A DNA stretch of 64,000 bases from Oxytricha trifallax (GCA_000711775.1 ARYC01000148.1:62001-126000), one strand, 5' to 3'. Shown: positions 11,187 through 22,771, counted from the first letter of the stretch. Notes: a model not told the origin generated them from the sequence alone. Numbers and translations are program-made.

Positions 11187-13040
11187 ATGGCAGATAACAT
11201 AATTTAGCTTGACATACAACATGATATTCGAAACTTACTGGATACATTATACAACAACTATTCCGATTAAAACGCTTCGAATACTGTTAAGGATTATATC
11301 AATTCTTGTGGACTAATTATTGCAAATGAATTTGATATTAAATCGTGCTTTGACGAATAAGTTGTAAAAAAAAAAAAAAAATAAAAATTAAGTTAAGTTT
11401 TAAATTAATCTTTGTTTTGGGGTAAATTTTATTTTTATTTATAGGTCTATAATAAACATAATTTCGCACCATATAATATTTGAATTCAAATATTAAGATC
11501 AAAATAAATTTAAAGCTTAAAATCAAAACCCCAAAACCCCTTAAATAGTTTTATATGTGTTTTTATTAATGAGGCTGATGTTGTTGATTATGGTTTCTTT
11601 TAGATAAATTTCAAATTTTATGTTTGACTCAATATAATTTATAATTTTTTATGATTGAGATAATTATTCTTATTTCTTTTATCATCTCTACATCTTTATA
11701 ATTGTTAAATAGAAATAAACTAACCTAAAATAATTTATTGGACTTGCATATTTACTTTTTTTTACTGATATCTTTCAACTATCAAAAATTTATTAAAACT
11801 ACTTTTCTATAATTTTATGAAACTCCTTTTTTAGAACTTTTTTTTACTAATATAGATTTATAATTCAAGTAAATGGTAAAAAAATTAAGTTTAGAACCAA
11901 TTTGGAACTTTTCTATTATAATTTTATTAGTATAAAACTAGGTAATATATAATTTTTGATAAATATTAAATATCTGCTAATTAAATTTAGTGAAATTAGT
12001 ACCAGTACTAATTTAATTTAAAATTTAGTATTTAACAATATTTAAAGGAATTTAATTGGTTAAAAAGGAAATCCATTTCTGAAATAGTTATATTTTTCGT
12101 TGACTTTATGTATTTTTCTTTCTCAGGATAGACTTCCAATAAGATACTCATATTTAATAGAAATCTAAAATTATATAAATTAAAATACAAAAATTAAAGA
12201 TTTGTATCCATTTATAATACTCTTAGAACAAAAACATTGCATGATTGAGGCTATCAATCACCTTAAAACCACTCATTATTTTATAAATATTCTCTATATT
12301 AAAATTTTACTTACGCTTTTAAACTTTTGTGTTAGGATATATGATAATAAAGAACGCAAGCTAAAAGAAAAGAGAATATTAAAATTGAAATTAAAATTAT
12401 TTATGATAAAAATTCATAATATCTGTTTATAAATGCTAATTTTTCTAAATGATCCAATGATCAAACTTTATGGAAATGATGAGCAAAAGTGATAATTTTT
12501 GAAAAAAATATAAACAAAAAACTCAAACTTATCTTATTCAAATAAAAATGGTATAACATACTTATATGAATTTTATATAAAAGTTGAGTATAAAAAAATG
12601 ATCATATAAAACTTTAATATTTTCATAACTAGAGTCAAAATGATGCTCCTAACACAAATTTATCCAAATCCCCAACGTTACCCTCATCTATCAAAACACA
12701 TATAAAACTAATTAAAGGATTTTGGAGTTTTAAATGCAGCAGAGTAAATATTGAATCATTAAACAAATGTAATTTACTAAAAGTAAGTATTTCTCATTTT
12801 TATTAATTTTAGACTTCAAAACTGCTGGAAAGGAATTCACTAATTAGGCCCATAACTATAAATAGGAGACTTCTGGTCAATTAAAAGTACACAAGACTAA
12901 ATACTTGAAACTATTTATGGACTTTTGGATAAATACGAGTTTTTGGAGGTAGAGTGTAAGCTTTACTTAAAATTGACATTTTTATATTAGTATCTGTAAA
13001 TGAATCAAATGTGTAATAACTAAATAATTTAATATATTTA
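11187..13040 (+). CDS. Macronuclear-destined gene of unknown function, split by a TBE-derived IES
   Basis: The ATG at 11187-11189 begins MADNIIQLDIQHDIRNLLD and runs in frame to the pointer TGTAA at 11363-11367. The second pointer copy is at 12768-12772. Joining gives FDEQVVIYQKLQNCWKG and then ILETIYGLLDKYEFLEVE, all in frame. Introns: 12783-12812 (30 nt, GTAAGT...TTTTAG) and 12956-12990 (35 nt). The frame continues LSVNESNVQQLNNL to about 13040, after which the next MDS is not identified. A fold-back element starts about 80 bp downstream. Helical, soluble-looking protein; no family recognised. Confidence 0.72.
11363..12767. other. IES of 1.4 kb containing a deleted TBE, pointer TGTAA
   Basis: The pointer repeats TGTAA at 11363-11367 and 12768-12772 define the segment whose removal restores the reading frame of the flanking gene. 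It includes the whole TBE-derived element at 11524-12732 with about 160 bp of extra sequence on the left and 35 bp on the right. The TBE remnant therefore lies inside the IES rather than forming its exact boundary. Confidence 0.65.
11524..12732. mobile_element. Internally deleted, non-autonomous TBE derivative
   Basis: The left end reads CAAAACCCCAAAACCCC at 11524-11540; the right end is the degraded inverse (12717-12732). AAT flanks both sides (11521-11523 and 12733-12735). Terminal repeats match inverted over about 50 bp (CTTAAATAGTTTTATATGTGTTTTTAT and complement). No ORFs remain. The interior about 11850-12180 resembles the region between the 57 and 22 kDa genes of copy C (shared TTGGAACTTTTCTATTA, ACTAGGTA and TAGTACCAGTACTAAT-like strings). 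It appears to be a TBE that lost its genes but kept ends and the intergenic region. Confidence 0.8.
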
Positions 13041-13117
13041 AAAGTAAAATTAATTTATCATAGTCTCTCTTTTTTATATTTTACTTGCCTAAGTTATCTC
13101 TAATTAATTCAAATCAT

Positions 13118-13858
13118 TCTCCCAATAAAATGGCTATCTTTAAAAATAATATCTTCTTGGTGGGGCACGAGTTATTACAAAATCTAACTTTAATATAATA
13201 AGTTATAAATTCACTCTCTGAGAAGACTCAATAAAAGAGGTGATAACATTTTTATTAATAATTTTAGTCATTCTTCGTATATAGTGAAAACCTTAATAGT
13301 ATAATAAATATACTTATTTTGTGAGTATTACTATTTATACTATAATTAACATACATAATATTATTGAAGCTTTAAAATTTATATTCACTATGTTTTGTCA
13401 TATTTCAAAAAAACTTAGATAATTATGTCTTAAACTTTTGGAATATATAAATATAATATTTAAATTAATATGTTATCCGTTTAAAATATTGTCATATTAA
13501 TGTTTAAAGTCATTTTTCCCTATCTTATATAAAATTATAAATTTTTTTTTTTTGAAATTTGACAAAAAATTGTGGATAAAAATATTTTAGTTTAAATGGT
13601 TTATATATGTTAACCTCTACATAATCTTGAGAAACGCAAAAATTATTATATTAAATTATCCTATTAATGGTTGCACTATAAATGGAGAATTATTAAAATC
13701 ATAAAAAATGTTATCACACCTATTTATTGAGCTGTGTCTGAGAGTGTATAATTGACTTATCATTTTAAAGTCATTTAAATTAGGATTTGTAATAAAGCTC
13801 GATACATGCTTAGAAGATATTATTTTAGAGCAAGGCATTTTATTGTGAAAATGATTTT
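13118..13858. mobile_element. Imperfect fold-back element
   Basis: About 13118-13320 and the complement of about 13660-13858 align (ATCATTCTCCCAATAAAATG against ATCATTTTCACAATAAAATG, then ATAATATCTTCTT...). Divergence is much greater than in the 17.2 kb palindrome. Short frames on either strand (for example 13656-13838 minus) are mirror images of each other and probably not genes. It may be the next IES of the 11187 gene. Confidence 0.55.
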
Positions 13859-14062
13859 AGGTGTTTTTAGAATGAATAAATTGGACAATTTAAAATCATT
13901 TTTCTTCATAATTGATATTTGTTTTAACTGATACACCCTTCCTATCCTTAAAGATATATCCAATTATCATTTTAATTTTTTTATCCTCGAGGTCTGAATC
14001 TATTTGATTCTTGACATTTATCAAAACAAAATTCTAATATTTTTATTATTATTAGTTAATAT

Positions 14063-15661
14063 CTGTTCACCCCGAGGTATCCCCACCACTCCCCAGTCCC
14101 TAAACCGAGGTACCCCCCACCCCTCCCCCATTTCAAAAATGAAGTCCCCCTAATATACCCCATATATGAAAAATCATATCCCATGGTCTGAATCGACTAA
14201 CTTCATGACATCTCAGTCTCATTACCATATTTACTTATATGATGACATAAATTTTTTAAAAAATTTATAATATCAAATTTATTTCTATTTTTGTGTTATT
14301 TTATTATTTTTTGTTAACTCTCACTAGGTGCGTCTTCTTTTTATGAGATATGCCCCATAGGAAAATATATTTTTATTGAGTTTACATTATCAATAGACTT
14401 TCGCACACTAAGGCCTGCTGAGGGTAGGCAGGGGGTTGCTGGGTTCACCGCATTAGGGGCCAGTCGGCGGGGTTCAATCTGTCAGATCCTAGACTCCTCG
14501 AGTCGTCTGCACGCTAAGGATTTCCCTGCATTAGATGAGCTACCTGGCGTGAGTTCAGCTTCCTAGGTAATAGGGAGCAGGATGAAGGTGGTGCTCAACC
14601 TTCAAAAGTGAGACGATGAGAACCATAGAAGCCAACGATAATGATTTTCCTCCCACACCAGGTCGGGTTAATGAGGCTACCACAGCGAAAGGACAGAGAC
14701 TACTATCTCAGCAGCGGTGGAACCTGGTAAGCGTTTTCTCCAGACTCCTCTTTAATTGTTTACAGGAAGCAGATCTCTGCGAGCTCTGCGGGGGATACTC
14801 CTAGTTCGCTAGGCTCTTATCTCGTATGCATCTCGGTTCAGGGAGATGTGGAATGGGGAGCGAGGTGGTTTTTTGGAGTTTTCTAGTTCACGACTTGCCA
14901 CGTCATTGATTGCCACGTCAACTCACTTCAGATACGTCTAAGTCACGACTAAAATTGATGGTTTGATTTTAGTATTAAACAGTGAATTTATAAATATTTA
15001 ATTTTGAGTATAACTCATTAATCATAGACTTTCACAGATTTTCTATATACAATAAATAAGTTATGATCATAAATATATACAAAAATCTTTTCAACCATAT
15101 ACATCTTCATTCGATTTAAATATTAAAATCAACGAACATAATCTTTTATTTTGAATTTATTCATATATTATGATATAATTTTTTTTTTAGAAAGTAATGA
15201 TACTTTGAAAAATTTACTAATGCTAATTTTAATATTTAAATCGAATGAAGATGTATTAGGTTGAAAAGATTTTTGTATATATTTATGATCATAACTTATT
15301 TATTGTATTTAGAAAATCTGCGAAAGTCTATAGATAATGTAAACTCAATAAAAATATATTTTCCTATGGGGCATATCTCATAAAAAGAAGACGCACCTAG
15401 TGAGAGTTAACAAAAAATAATAAAATAACACAAAAATAGAAATAAATTTGATATTATAAATTTTTTAAAAAATTTATGTCATCATATAAGTAAATATGGT
15501 AATGAGACTGAGATGTCATGAAGTTAGTCGATTCAGACCATGGGATATGATTTTTCATATATGGGGTATATTAGGGGGACTTCATTTTTGAAATGGGGGA
15601 GGGGTGGGGGGTACCTCGGTTTAGGGACTGGGGAGTGGTGGGGATACCTCGGGGTGAACAG
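14063..15661. mobile_element. Large fold-back element with C/G-rich ends (F family), copy F1
   Basis: The ends are CTGTTCACCCCGAGGTA and its complement, followed inward by long C-rich runs (G-rich on the right). ATAT flanks both sides (14059-14062 and 15662-15665). Arms pair over about 450 bp (14063-14403 plus 15019-15125 against 15235-15661). The left arm is interrupted by a GC-rich insertion at about 14404-15018. No transposase gene is visible, so it is presumably mobilised in trans. Confidence 0.85.
14404..15018. mobile_element. GC-rich insertion inside F1 with target duplication, SINE/LINE-like candidate
   Basis: The left arm of F1 stops after ATAGACTTTCGCA (about 14391-14403) and resumes after ATAGACTTTCACA (about 15023-15035), while the right arm has this stretch only once. 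That is a target duplication of about 13 bp, typical of retroposons. About 14404-14945 is strikingly GC-rich. It contains GGTTCAATC, resembling a pol III B box, and on the minus strand GTAGCTCAT followed by GTTCAATC-like complement, faintly tRNA-like. A 62-codon frame (14616-14804) has no recognised domain. The tail toward 15018 is AT-rich. Confidence 0.5.
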
Positions 15662-15828
15662 ATATCTTTCATTTTATAATTAGCTTCTACCAATTTTTAT
15701 TTATAATTTTATTTAAAAATATATTATAAGACAATAAAATTTAAATCCCTCAAATCATATATACTCGACATGGTTCAGAATAATAGTAAGATCAAAATCT
15801 TATTTTTTAAAAAATATTAAACTTTATT

Positions 15829-15885
15829 GAAGGGGAGGGGTGGGTGAAGAGGGGTATTGGGAAGACGGAGGGATATCTTGGTTAG
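15829..15885. repeat. Solo, decayed F-family terminus
   Basis: GGGGAGGGGTGGGTG followed by GGATATCTTGGTTAGTTCAG matches the right ends of F1-F3 (GTATCTCGGTTAGAACAA in F3). No paired left end was found. Confidence 0.5.
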
Positions 15886-15939
15886 TTCAGATTAATCATA
15901 TAAAACCTAATAAATAACCAACTATTTTAATATAACTAA

Positions 15940-17118
15940 ATGAAATTTTTGCAGAATAACCTCATCAATTCATATAAGATATCTAAAATGTAAGGAATTT
16001 GTTCACTCATTATTGTAGGAATACATTTGAATTAAAAAAAAACACAAACAATTATAACTAAATTTATAAATAATTAAAGAAATGGTAGTTAAATTTCTGG
16101 AAACCTGGACAATATTAATGCCTTGAGTGTAGAGCATTTGAAATCATCTAAATTTTACTATTTGGCAATACCCTCTATTGCATTCCTGAGAAGAGATATA
16201 TTGATATCAACTATAGCAGATGTTAGTTAAAATTGTAGCAAAATATATAATCAAATTATCTTGCTATAGGGTTTGCGATTGAGTGATACTTACAATAGTA
16301 AAGTCCAATTGATTTTAAATTTACTAATAAACAAATAATTATTCCAGGTTACTTGAAAATTAACTGCCTCTTATTTAATTAATTATTAATTTAGTTTTAT
16401 AAAATTTTACAAATTCAAATGTATTCTTATTATAATGAATTTATAGAACCAGAATTACTAAGCCTAAGCTTTAGTAGTTTAAAATTAGTAGATACCTTAA
16501 TAATAAGATATAAATGATGGGGAACCCGACATTGTTGGTGGTTAAACTAATGCTGTAGAATCAAATGTAAATGTGAATAACATATAACAAAATGCTATTG
16601 GTCTAGACAACAATCTAATAAATATTTTTAGTAATATCTTTAAAAAAATTAGTATAAGTATTAAGAAACCCCAAAACCTATACTTATAATTAGATAATAG
16701 CAATTAAAGGTTGTTTATAATTTTTTGAAATTAATCTTAACCTAGACATAAATATAATTACATTTCCCAAATTTGAATAATTTAATTCATAGTTATGAAT
16801 AATATCGTTTAAATTTATTAATTTAAATTCAATTGACGAAATAAAAAGAAATATTTAAAATGAATCTGAAATATAATTTAAGTTTTACTATAATTAAAGT
16901 TTAAAATTGTATTGAATGTTGGTAGATTAAGAATTCCATTGCCTGCTCCTCCTCAAGGAAATGCACCACCTATAAATGCATCGTTTGCTCAAAATTAAGA
17001 AGAGGGATTCAGATTTATATGGAGAAGATAGCTGAACTGTATAACTTATACCCTTATATTAATTGCAGCTATTATTACTGCAATATTGGCAAGGTTATTC
17101 GTCTCTTATTTATCATGA
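15940..17118 (+). CDS. Small Gln-rich protein with C-terminal membrane segment, 3 MDSs
   Basis: ATG at 15940-15942. MDS1 15940-16008 (MKFLQNNLINSYKISKMQGI). After the fold-back IES (pointer ATTAT), MDS2 is 16429-16597 (NLQNQNYQAQALVVQNQQIP, then an acidic/Asn-rich stretch). After an IES with pointer TTGGT, MDS3 is 16919-17118 (RLRIPLPAPPQGNAPP, then one hydrophobic helix CITYTLILIAAIITAILA and the end SYLS-TGA). Lengths 69+169+200 nt give an exact frame of 145 residues. The layout suggests a tail-anchored membrane protein with a disordered Q-rich N-terminus. A translation start at a later Met is possible. Confidence 0.8.
16009..16428. mobile_element. TA-family fold-back element acting as IES, pointer ATTAT
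   Basis: The left end TTGTAGGAATACATTTGAA (from about 16013) pairs with AATTCAAATGTATTC near 16413-16427. ATTAT at 16009-16013 and 16429-16433 is the pointer. The interior arms are diverged but resemble the element at 21.3 kb (TTGCTATAGGG...GTCCAATTGATTTTAAAT). Excision joins codons GICSL to IIMNLQN in frame. Confidence 0.78.
16598..16918. other. IES, 321 bp, pointer TTGGT
   Basis: TTGGT at 16598-16602 and 16919-16923. Excision joins NAIG to RLRIPLP in frame. It includes AAACCCCAAAACC at about 16669-16681, which resembles part of a TBE terminus and may be a remnant. Confidence 0.7.
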
Positions 17119-17204
17119 ATTATAATAAAAAATCTTTAAAAAGCTGATATAATTAATTATTAATATGCTTTAATACTAAGAAAAACTTTGTCTTTATTCA
17201 CTAT

Positions 17205-18692
17205 TTGTTCCGACCGAGACCCGTACCCCCCCCGTACCCCTCTTCTAAAAAATACCCCCTTCACACCCGTAGACCCCGTACCCTCCATTCCCCCGTACCC
17301 TCCATACCCCCCCTACCCCCCATAAAATCCCCCATTTCATATGAAATTTTTTATCCGCGCAGTCTGAATCGATTTCCTTCATGACATCTCGTCATCATAT
17401 ATAGATAATTTTTTATAAGAAATATCATAAATTTTTGAAAATTTATTCTTTGCTTATTAACCCATAATAGCATATTAATTTCATTTTTTTTAATTTTTCA
17501 ACGCTCACCATTATTTTTGAGTACATACTCTCATAAGAAATTATTTATTTTATGAGTAACACATTGATAAACATAATTTTATTTTAAAATGATAATTATT
17601 TATAAAGTACTAGCTATAATTCTTAATATCTTTGGGTAATGGCCCCCTGCGATGGGCCGCTAAAAGTTTTTTCTATATTTTTCTTAAATGTTATAAAAAT
17701 CATTAAAACATCAAAGTAACTTGTCATAAGTCATTAATAAGCTCCCTTATGACTTATAAAAGCAGTCTATAACAACAAAAAATATAATAACTTTTATCAA
17801 TAACATCATAAAATACATTTAATTTTGAAATAATATTCCTAATTTTATTAATTATTTTATGATTATTATATTTATTTTTTCACAAATTTATATTCTAATA
17901 TCATGATTAGATGTTATAATTGCTTCAAATACAATCATTTAGCATAATGATCTATATGATTACATAAAACATTAATTCTTTGTCGCAATTATAACATCTA
18001 ATCATGATATTAGAATATAAATTTGTGAAAAAATAAATATAATAATCATAAAATAATTAATAAAATTAGTAATATTATTTCAAAATTAAATGTATTTTAT
18101 GATGTTATTGATAAAAGTTATTATATTTTTTGTTGTTATAGACTGCTTTTATAAGTCATAAGGGAGCTTATTAATGACTTATGACAAGTTACTTTGATGT
18201 TTTAATGATTTTTATAACATTTAAGAAAAATATAGAAAAAACTTTTAGCGGCCCATCGCAGGGGGCCATTACCCAAAGATATTAAGAATTATAGCAAGTA
18301 CTTTATAAATAATTATCATTTTAAAATAAAATTATGTTTATCAATGTGTTACTCATAAAATAAATAATTTCTTATGAGAGTATGTACTCAAAAATAATGG
18401 CGAGCGTTGAAAAATTAAAAAAAATGAAATTAATATGCTATTATGGGTTAATAAGCAAAGAATAAATTTTCAAAAATTTATGATATTTCTTATAAAAAAT
18501 TATCTATATATGATGACGAGATGTCATGAAGGAAATCGATTCAGACTGCGCGGATAAAAAATTTCATATGAAATGGGGGATTTTATGGGAGGGGTAGGGG
18601 TGGGTAAGGGGGTAGGTGGGGGGTACGGGTGTGAAGGGGGTATTTTTTAGAAGAGGGGTACGGGGGGGGGGTACGGGTCTCGGTCGGAACAA
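17205..18692. mobile_element. Near-perfect 1.5-kb palindrome, F-family copy F2
   Basis: Left arm 17205 to about 17923 and right arm about 17985-18692 are near-identical inverted repeats of about 710 bp around a spacer of about 60 bp. The ends are TTGTTCCGACCGAGACCCGTAC and complement; CTAT flanks both sides (17201-17204, 18693-18696). Mismatches are few and mostly in the C-rich tracts next to the ends, so it is young or kept homogeneous. No coding frame in the arms. It lies 86 bp after the stop of the 15940 gene. Confidence 0.9.
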
Positions 18693-18696
18693 CTAT

Positions 18697-19885
18697 TAAA
18701 ACTATTCTATTCACATCTCTAAAGGCTTTGGATTAAAGTAAATAAATGATTCTATATTTATTTATGTAATATTTTACAATTAATACTTACAATTTAGAGT
18801 TGAATTTAATCTAATATTTCAATATAAAAAAATGCTTGGAATATATATACAACAATTATTCTATGCATTTATAAAATTGAATAAACATAGAATAATTATT
18901 AAGTTATTTTTATAAAAAATAAGTATTTATATTTTGTTATGATTTAAAAAGGAAATCATTAAATATTATCGAAAGTTATAGAGCCAATAAACCTGAATAT
19001 TAATGCTTAATCTGTAAATATTTACAAACAAAATGCATCAAATTAATGATATTAATTAAAACTATTAAATTACTAATTTTTTAAGTAAAATAAGGAATTA
19101 GGTTCAATCTTAAGCTAATCATTTAAGGGGGAATATAGTTTGCAGGTGTTATTCCAAAAAAACATTTTTAGATAACCCTCTATAAAATTCTTCATTCTTG
19201 ACATATTTTTATTAACATATTCTTAATCGAATTCCTTCATTAAGATCTCAGCTACTTAATTTACACTTTGAAATATATAAAATCATAATACTTTTTAAAA
19301 AATATAATTCCAATAAATCGATTGTTTCTTATGATCTAATAAACTAAATGAGCTTTTTTCAATAAAATCGTCTCATTTATAACACTTATCTCAATTGCTA
19401 GTTAATAAAGAAGTCAATTATTAATCTAATTTATTGTTTCAGAAGGAAAGTATCTAAAGAATGAATTTTTTATGATAAATTAATAATTAAAAAATATAAA
19501 ATTGATTATTTCTTGATAATATTGTCTATTATTAATATATTGTAAAATTCTTACATAAATTAAATTTTTTTAAATAATTATCTCGCCGATTAATAAATAA
19601 TAAATCAAGTCGAAAAAAATAAAGCGTTTTAATAATTTCTAAATAATAATATAGGATTTTAATAATTAGCCATAATATATTTGAGAGAGGAATTAATAAA
19701 TTTTATTAATTCTGATGTAGAGAATTGAATTATGAGACAATAGCAAAAAATACCAATTAATTATGGAACATGATACAAATTAATTAATACAAAAAACATT
19801 TATTTAGTTAATTTTTAGCATTTAAATTAATTCTGGTGATACGAAATTAATCCAGTAAGATAATTCAAACATATTAAATATTAGA
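18697..19885. other. AT-rich spacer, nothing recognised
   Basis: No coding frame or repeat stood out. Confidence 0.6.
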
Positions 19886-19889
19886 AACT

Positions 19890-20160
19890 ATGACTCAAAC
19901 CGGTATGTCAACATGGATATTAGTGAGTGCATATGCCGTCGTGAGCGCAACTCCCCTTTTAAATCTTAAGTATATTAATGATATTAAGGCAATTAAATTG
20001 ATAGAAATCTATTTGTAAATAGTGAATGAGTTGTAAAAAGCAAGGAGTTTATTTGAATATATATTCACAAAAGAGATTGACTGTAAAAAGATTCTCAACT
20101 ATAATCTTTTAGATTGTTGTTATAATTTTGATTGTAATTATATTAAAATTAAAATTTGAC
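19890..20160 (+). CDS. Candidate MDS with start codon, unknown product
   Basis: With the ciliate code, ATG 19890-19892 opens 90 codons to TGA at about 20158. The first 30 codons (MTQTGMSTWILVSAYAVVSA) have clearly higher GC than the flanks and look coding, with a hydrophobic stretch that could be a signal anchor. The later part (EIYLQIVNELQKARSLFEYI) is plausible amphipathic helix. The end is AT-rich and may already be IES. No family recognised. Confidence 0.45.
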
Positions 20161-20734
20161 AAATGTGAATGACAAAATGAGTTACTGTAAAAATTCTCAT
20201 TTGATTAATTATAAAACAAATTTTAAATAATTAATCTAAGTAAATATTATCTTTAAACTTATTAATTTTAATTTTAAATAAATACATTTGATATTAAATA
20301 AATATTGAATTCGAGTTTATTAAAATAAAATTATAAGTGTCTATAATCAAAATGAAATTAAATAATTAAATATTAAAAGTGAATGCTATATGGTTTGGTT
20401 AGATTTAATTAATTAAGACTCTCAAATTAAAATTAATTTAAATATCAAAAAGATTTTAATATATTTATTTTGTATCAATTATTGCTAAAATATAATACTT
20501 AAATTTTTAAGTTTTCCTATCTTTTAATTAATTCAATCTTAATTTTAAATATTACTTGAGCTTTATTAATTTTTTTTAAAAATATCCTTATTAAAATGTT
20601 TACTTTTATATTTAATTGATTAAATAAGAATAAAAAATACCTTTCTAATTTAGTTTCATGATAAAATCTCAATATATTTCAATTTGGGAATTTTAAATAA
20701 AACATATTATTTATAAATAAATTATTCTAAGTCG

Positions 20735-22060
20735 AAGAGTAATAGAGATGTTTTGTGTAGCAAATGTTGGAAGATTCTAAAGTATGAGGCCTCAATCCGC
20801 CACAGAAATAAACTCCCCGAACACAATTCCTTCATCATGACTTCCAAGGAATTCGCCTCTGAGAAGAAATTTATTTATGTGTCGAAATACTACAATAAAT
20901 GTCAAGTGAGGAAAGATGAGTCACCAGTTGCCGAATATTACTAAAATCCTTATAATCCAATTTATTTTCACATTCAAACTTAAAGTTCTTAATACCCAAA
21001 TAGACAAATTTGAATTTATTGATAAAGATTTAATTTAAAACTTAATCTTTTATCAATCCAAACGATAGAAGAATTCGGATTGAGAGAAAATAAGAAGATT
21101 TTCCGCAGTTTATTATCACCCGCCCAAGTAAATTATAGCCTTTGTAAACTGGTCAGCTATCATAATTATTGTTTATATATTAGCTTTAAAGCGAAAAGGA
21201 AGGATTTGCTGTAGATTGCTCTTCAAACTTACAATCTAATAATAATTAGAAAAGTAATAAAACTGAACCATCAACACAAGATCAAGACAAAAATCGAGGA
21301 AATGAGGATTTGAGAGCTTACATTATTGTAGAAATACATTTGAATTTGGAAAATTAATTTATAATTAAATTATATAATCAATCAAAATCTTGGCAGTTAA
21401 AGTTGGCCAATTTAAACGATCTAGGGCTTGATTCGATAGAGAATTAAAAATTAGCTGGACTTTGTTATTGGCGGTACTATTTTATCGCATCCCTGGAGCG
21501 AGATAACTCGACTTTAATTAAACACATCTAAATTCATTAAATTAAATACTCACATTAAACTGAAGTTATCTTGCTCCAGGGATGCGATAAAATAGTACCG
21601 CCAATAACAAAGTCCAGCTAATTTTGAATTATCTATCAATCAAGCCCTAGATCGTTCAAATTGGCCAACTTTAACTGCCAAGATTTTGATCTATATTTAA
21701 TTTAATTATAATTAATTTTCCAAATTCAAATGTATTTCTACAATACTAAATTTTCATATAGTATATATAATTGCAAATAAATTTTTATATAATTCTAATG
21801 ATAAAGATATATTTTTGGCTAATTTAATAACAAATTGGAAGAAAAGGTAGAGTTTTTGACAAAATAAGTTCGAGATTTACACGAAAGAAATAAAAGTTTA
21901 TAAAACAATTTTTAACAATCCAGACCTACCTTTTATAATGGAGACAACCTATTCATATTTTAATAATATCAGCACATTCCATCTACCTAAAATTAAAATC
22001 TTGACCATAGTTTAGCTATGTTATAGCATGCTGATTAAAAATAACAAAATATATGTTTTA
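20735..22060 (+). CDS. Scrambled zinc-finger and leucine-zipper protein, MDS2 onward
   Basis: Continuation of a gene whose start MDS lies at 29198-29280. Codons after the 20-bp pointer give CSKCWKILKYEASIRHRNKL, a Cys-x2-Cys...His zinc-finger-like motif. The frame runs to pointer CAAA (21005), crosses a 54-bp IES and continues TIEEFGLRENKKIFRSLL. An intron at about 21125-21154 follows, then EKEGFAVDCSS and a Gln/Asn/Ser/Lys-rich linker. After the fold-back IES at 21.3 kb the frame resumes KLEEKVEFLTKQVRDLHERN, a leucine-zipper coiled coil like that of bZIP factors, then a Gln-rich tail to about 22060. The stop is not found. Likely a nuclear DNA-binding regulator (inference). Confidence 0.72.
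21005..21058. other. IES, 54 bp, pointer CAAA
   Basis: CAAA at 21005-21008 and 21059-21062. Without excision the frame hits TGA at once; with excision YPNRQ joins TIEEFGL. Confidence 0.65.
21326..21743. mobile_element. TA-family fold-back element inside an IES
   Basis: Ends TTGTAGAAATACATTTGAA and complement, flanked by TA on both sides. The arms are nearly perfect palindromes meeting around 21525 (GCGGTACTATTTTATCGCAT and complement). It sits in the zinc-finger/zipper gene. The gene frame is restored either by a single larger IES (pointer ACA, about 21320 to 21815) or by two adjacent IESs (TA, then AAATT). Confidence 0.82.
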
Positions 22061-22069
22061 TAATACAAC

Positions 22070-22768
22070 AATTTTTTGGTATAAAAATTGTATTTAAATT
22101 TTATTAGATCAGTTTAGTGCAAATCAGGATTAGTATGCAATCTTTATTTTCTTTTTTTCATGATAATCACCGATATTGTATATATCTAAATAATTAATAT
22201 AAATCTTATTATTTTATATATAATGAATTCCACAATAAGATAAAATCATAGTAGGTACCAAAGGTTTTGAGTTAAAAAATGAAAAAGTTAAATAATATAA
22301 TCATTTAAATTTAGTTCCAATAAAAAAAACCCAACTATTATGTTGAGATATCAATTTTAATTATAAATTTATATAAAATTTATTGGGAAAGGCTTTAAAT
22401 ATGATTATTTTTCTAAAAATAAATAAGAGTAATATTAATAAATATATTCTGTGTGTTAAATGAAGGGAACAATCAATATTAATTCTTATAGTAATAATAT
22501 TTTGCAATTAAGATTAATTTACAAATAAATAAAAAAAATCATATTTCTAAAGTAAATATATATTTCAATATCAAAATTTTATTTAATATAGAATGTTAAA
22601 GTCAAAATAAATAAAGTCAAAATTAATATACATCTCTTTAAGTTAAAAACCTTTATTTAAATTCCTTCTTATATCTATAATATATAAATAAATTAAATTT
22701 TATGAACTTTCAACACGTTTCTTAATATGATTTTAATAATTAAATTTCACAAAAATAACATATCCTGC
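22070..22768. other. AT-rich spacer before TBE copy B
   Basis: No gene seen. It ends with the AAT target at 22769-22771. Confidence 0.6.
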
Positions 22769-22771
22769 AAT

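Noticed and set aside
11338..11526. Minus-strand 62-codon frame
   Set aside because: Covers the end of a real plus-strand MDS, a poly-A run and AT-rich IES; composition-driven.
12202..12432. 76-codon frame inside the deleted TBE
   Set aside because: No resemblance to any TBE protein; AT-rich by-product.
13656..13838. Minus-strand 60-codon frame
   Set aside because: Lies in one arm of a fold-back element; its mirror lies in the other arm. More likely repeat sequence than a gene.
14440..14560. Possible tRNA gene on the minus strand
   Set aside because: A and B box-like strings and a short complementary stem exist, but I could not fold an anticodon arm of normal geometry.
14616..14804. 62-codon frame in the GC-rich insertion
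   Set aside because: No recognised domain, and GC-rich DNA has long open frames by chance. Kept only as part of the insertion.
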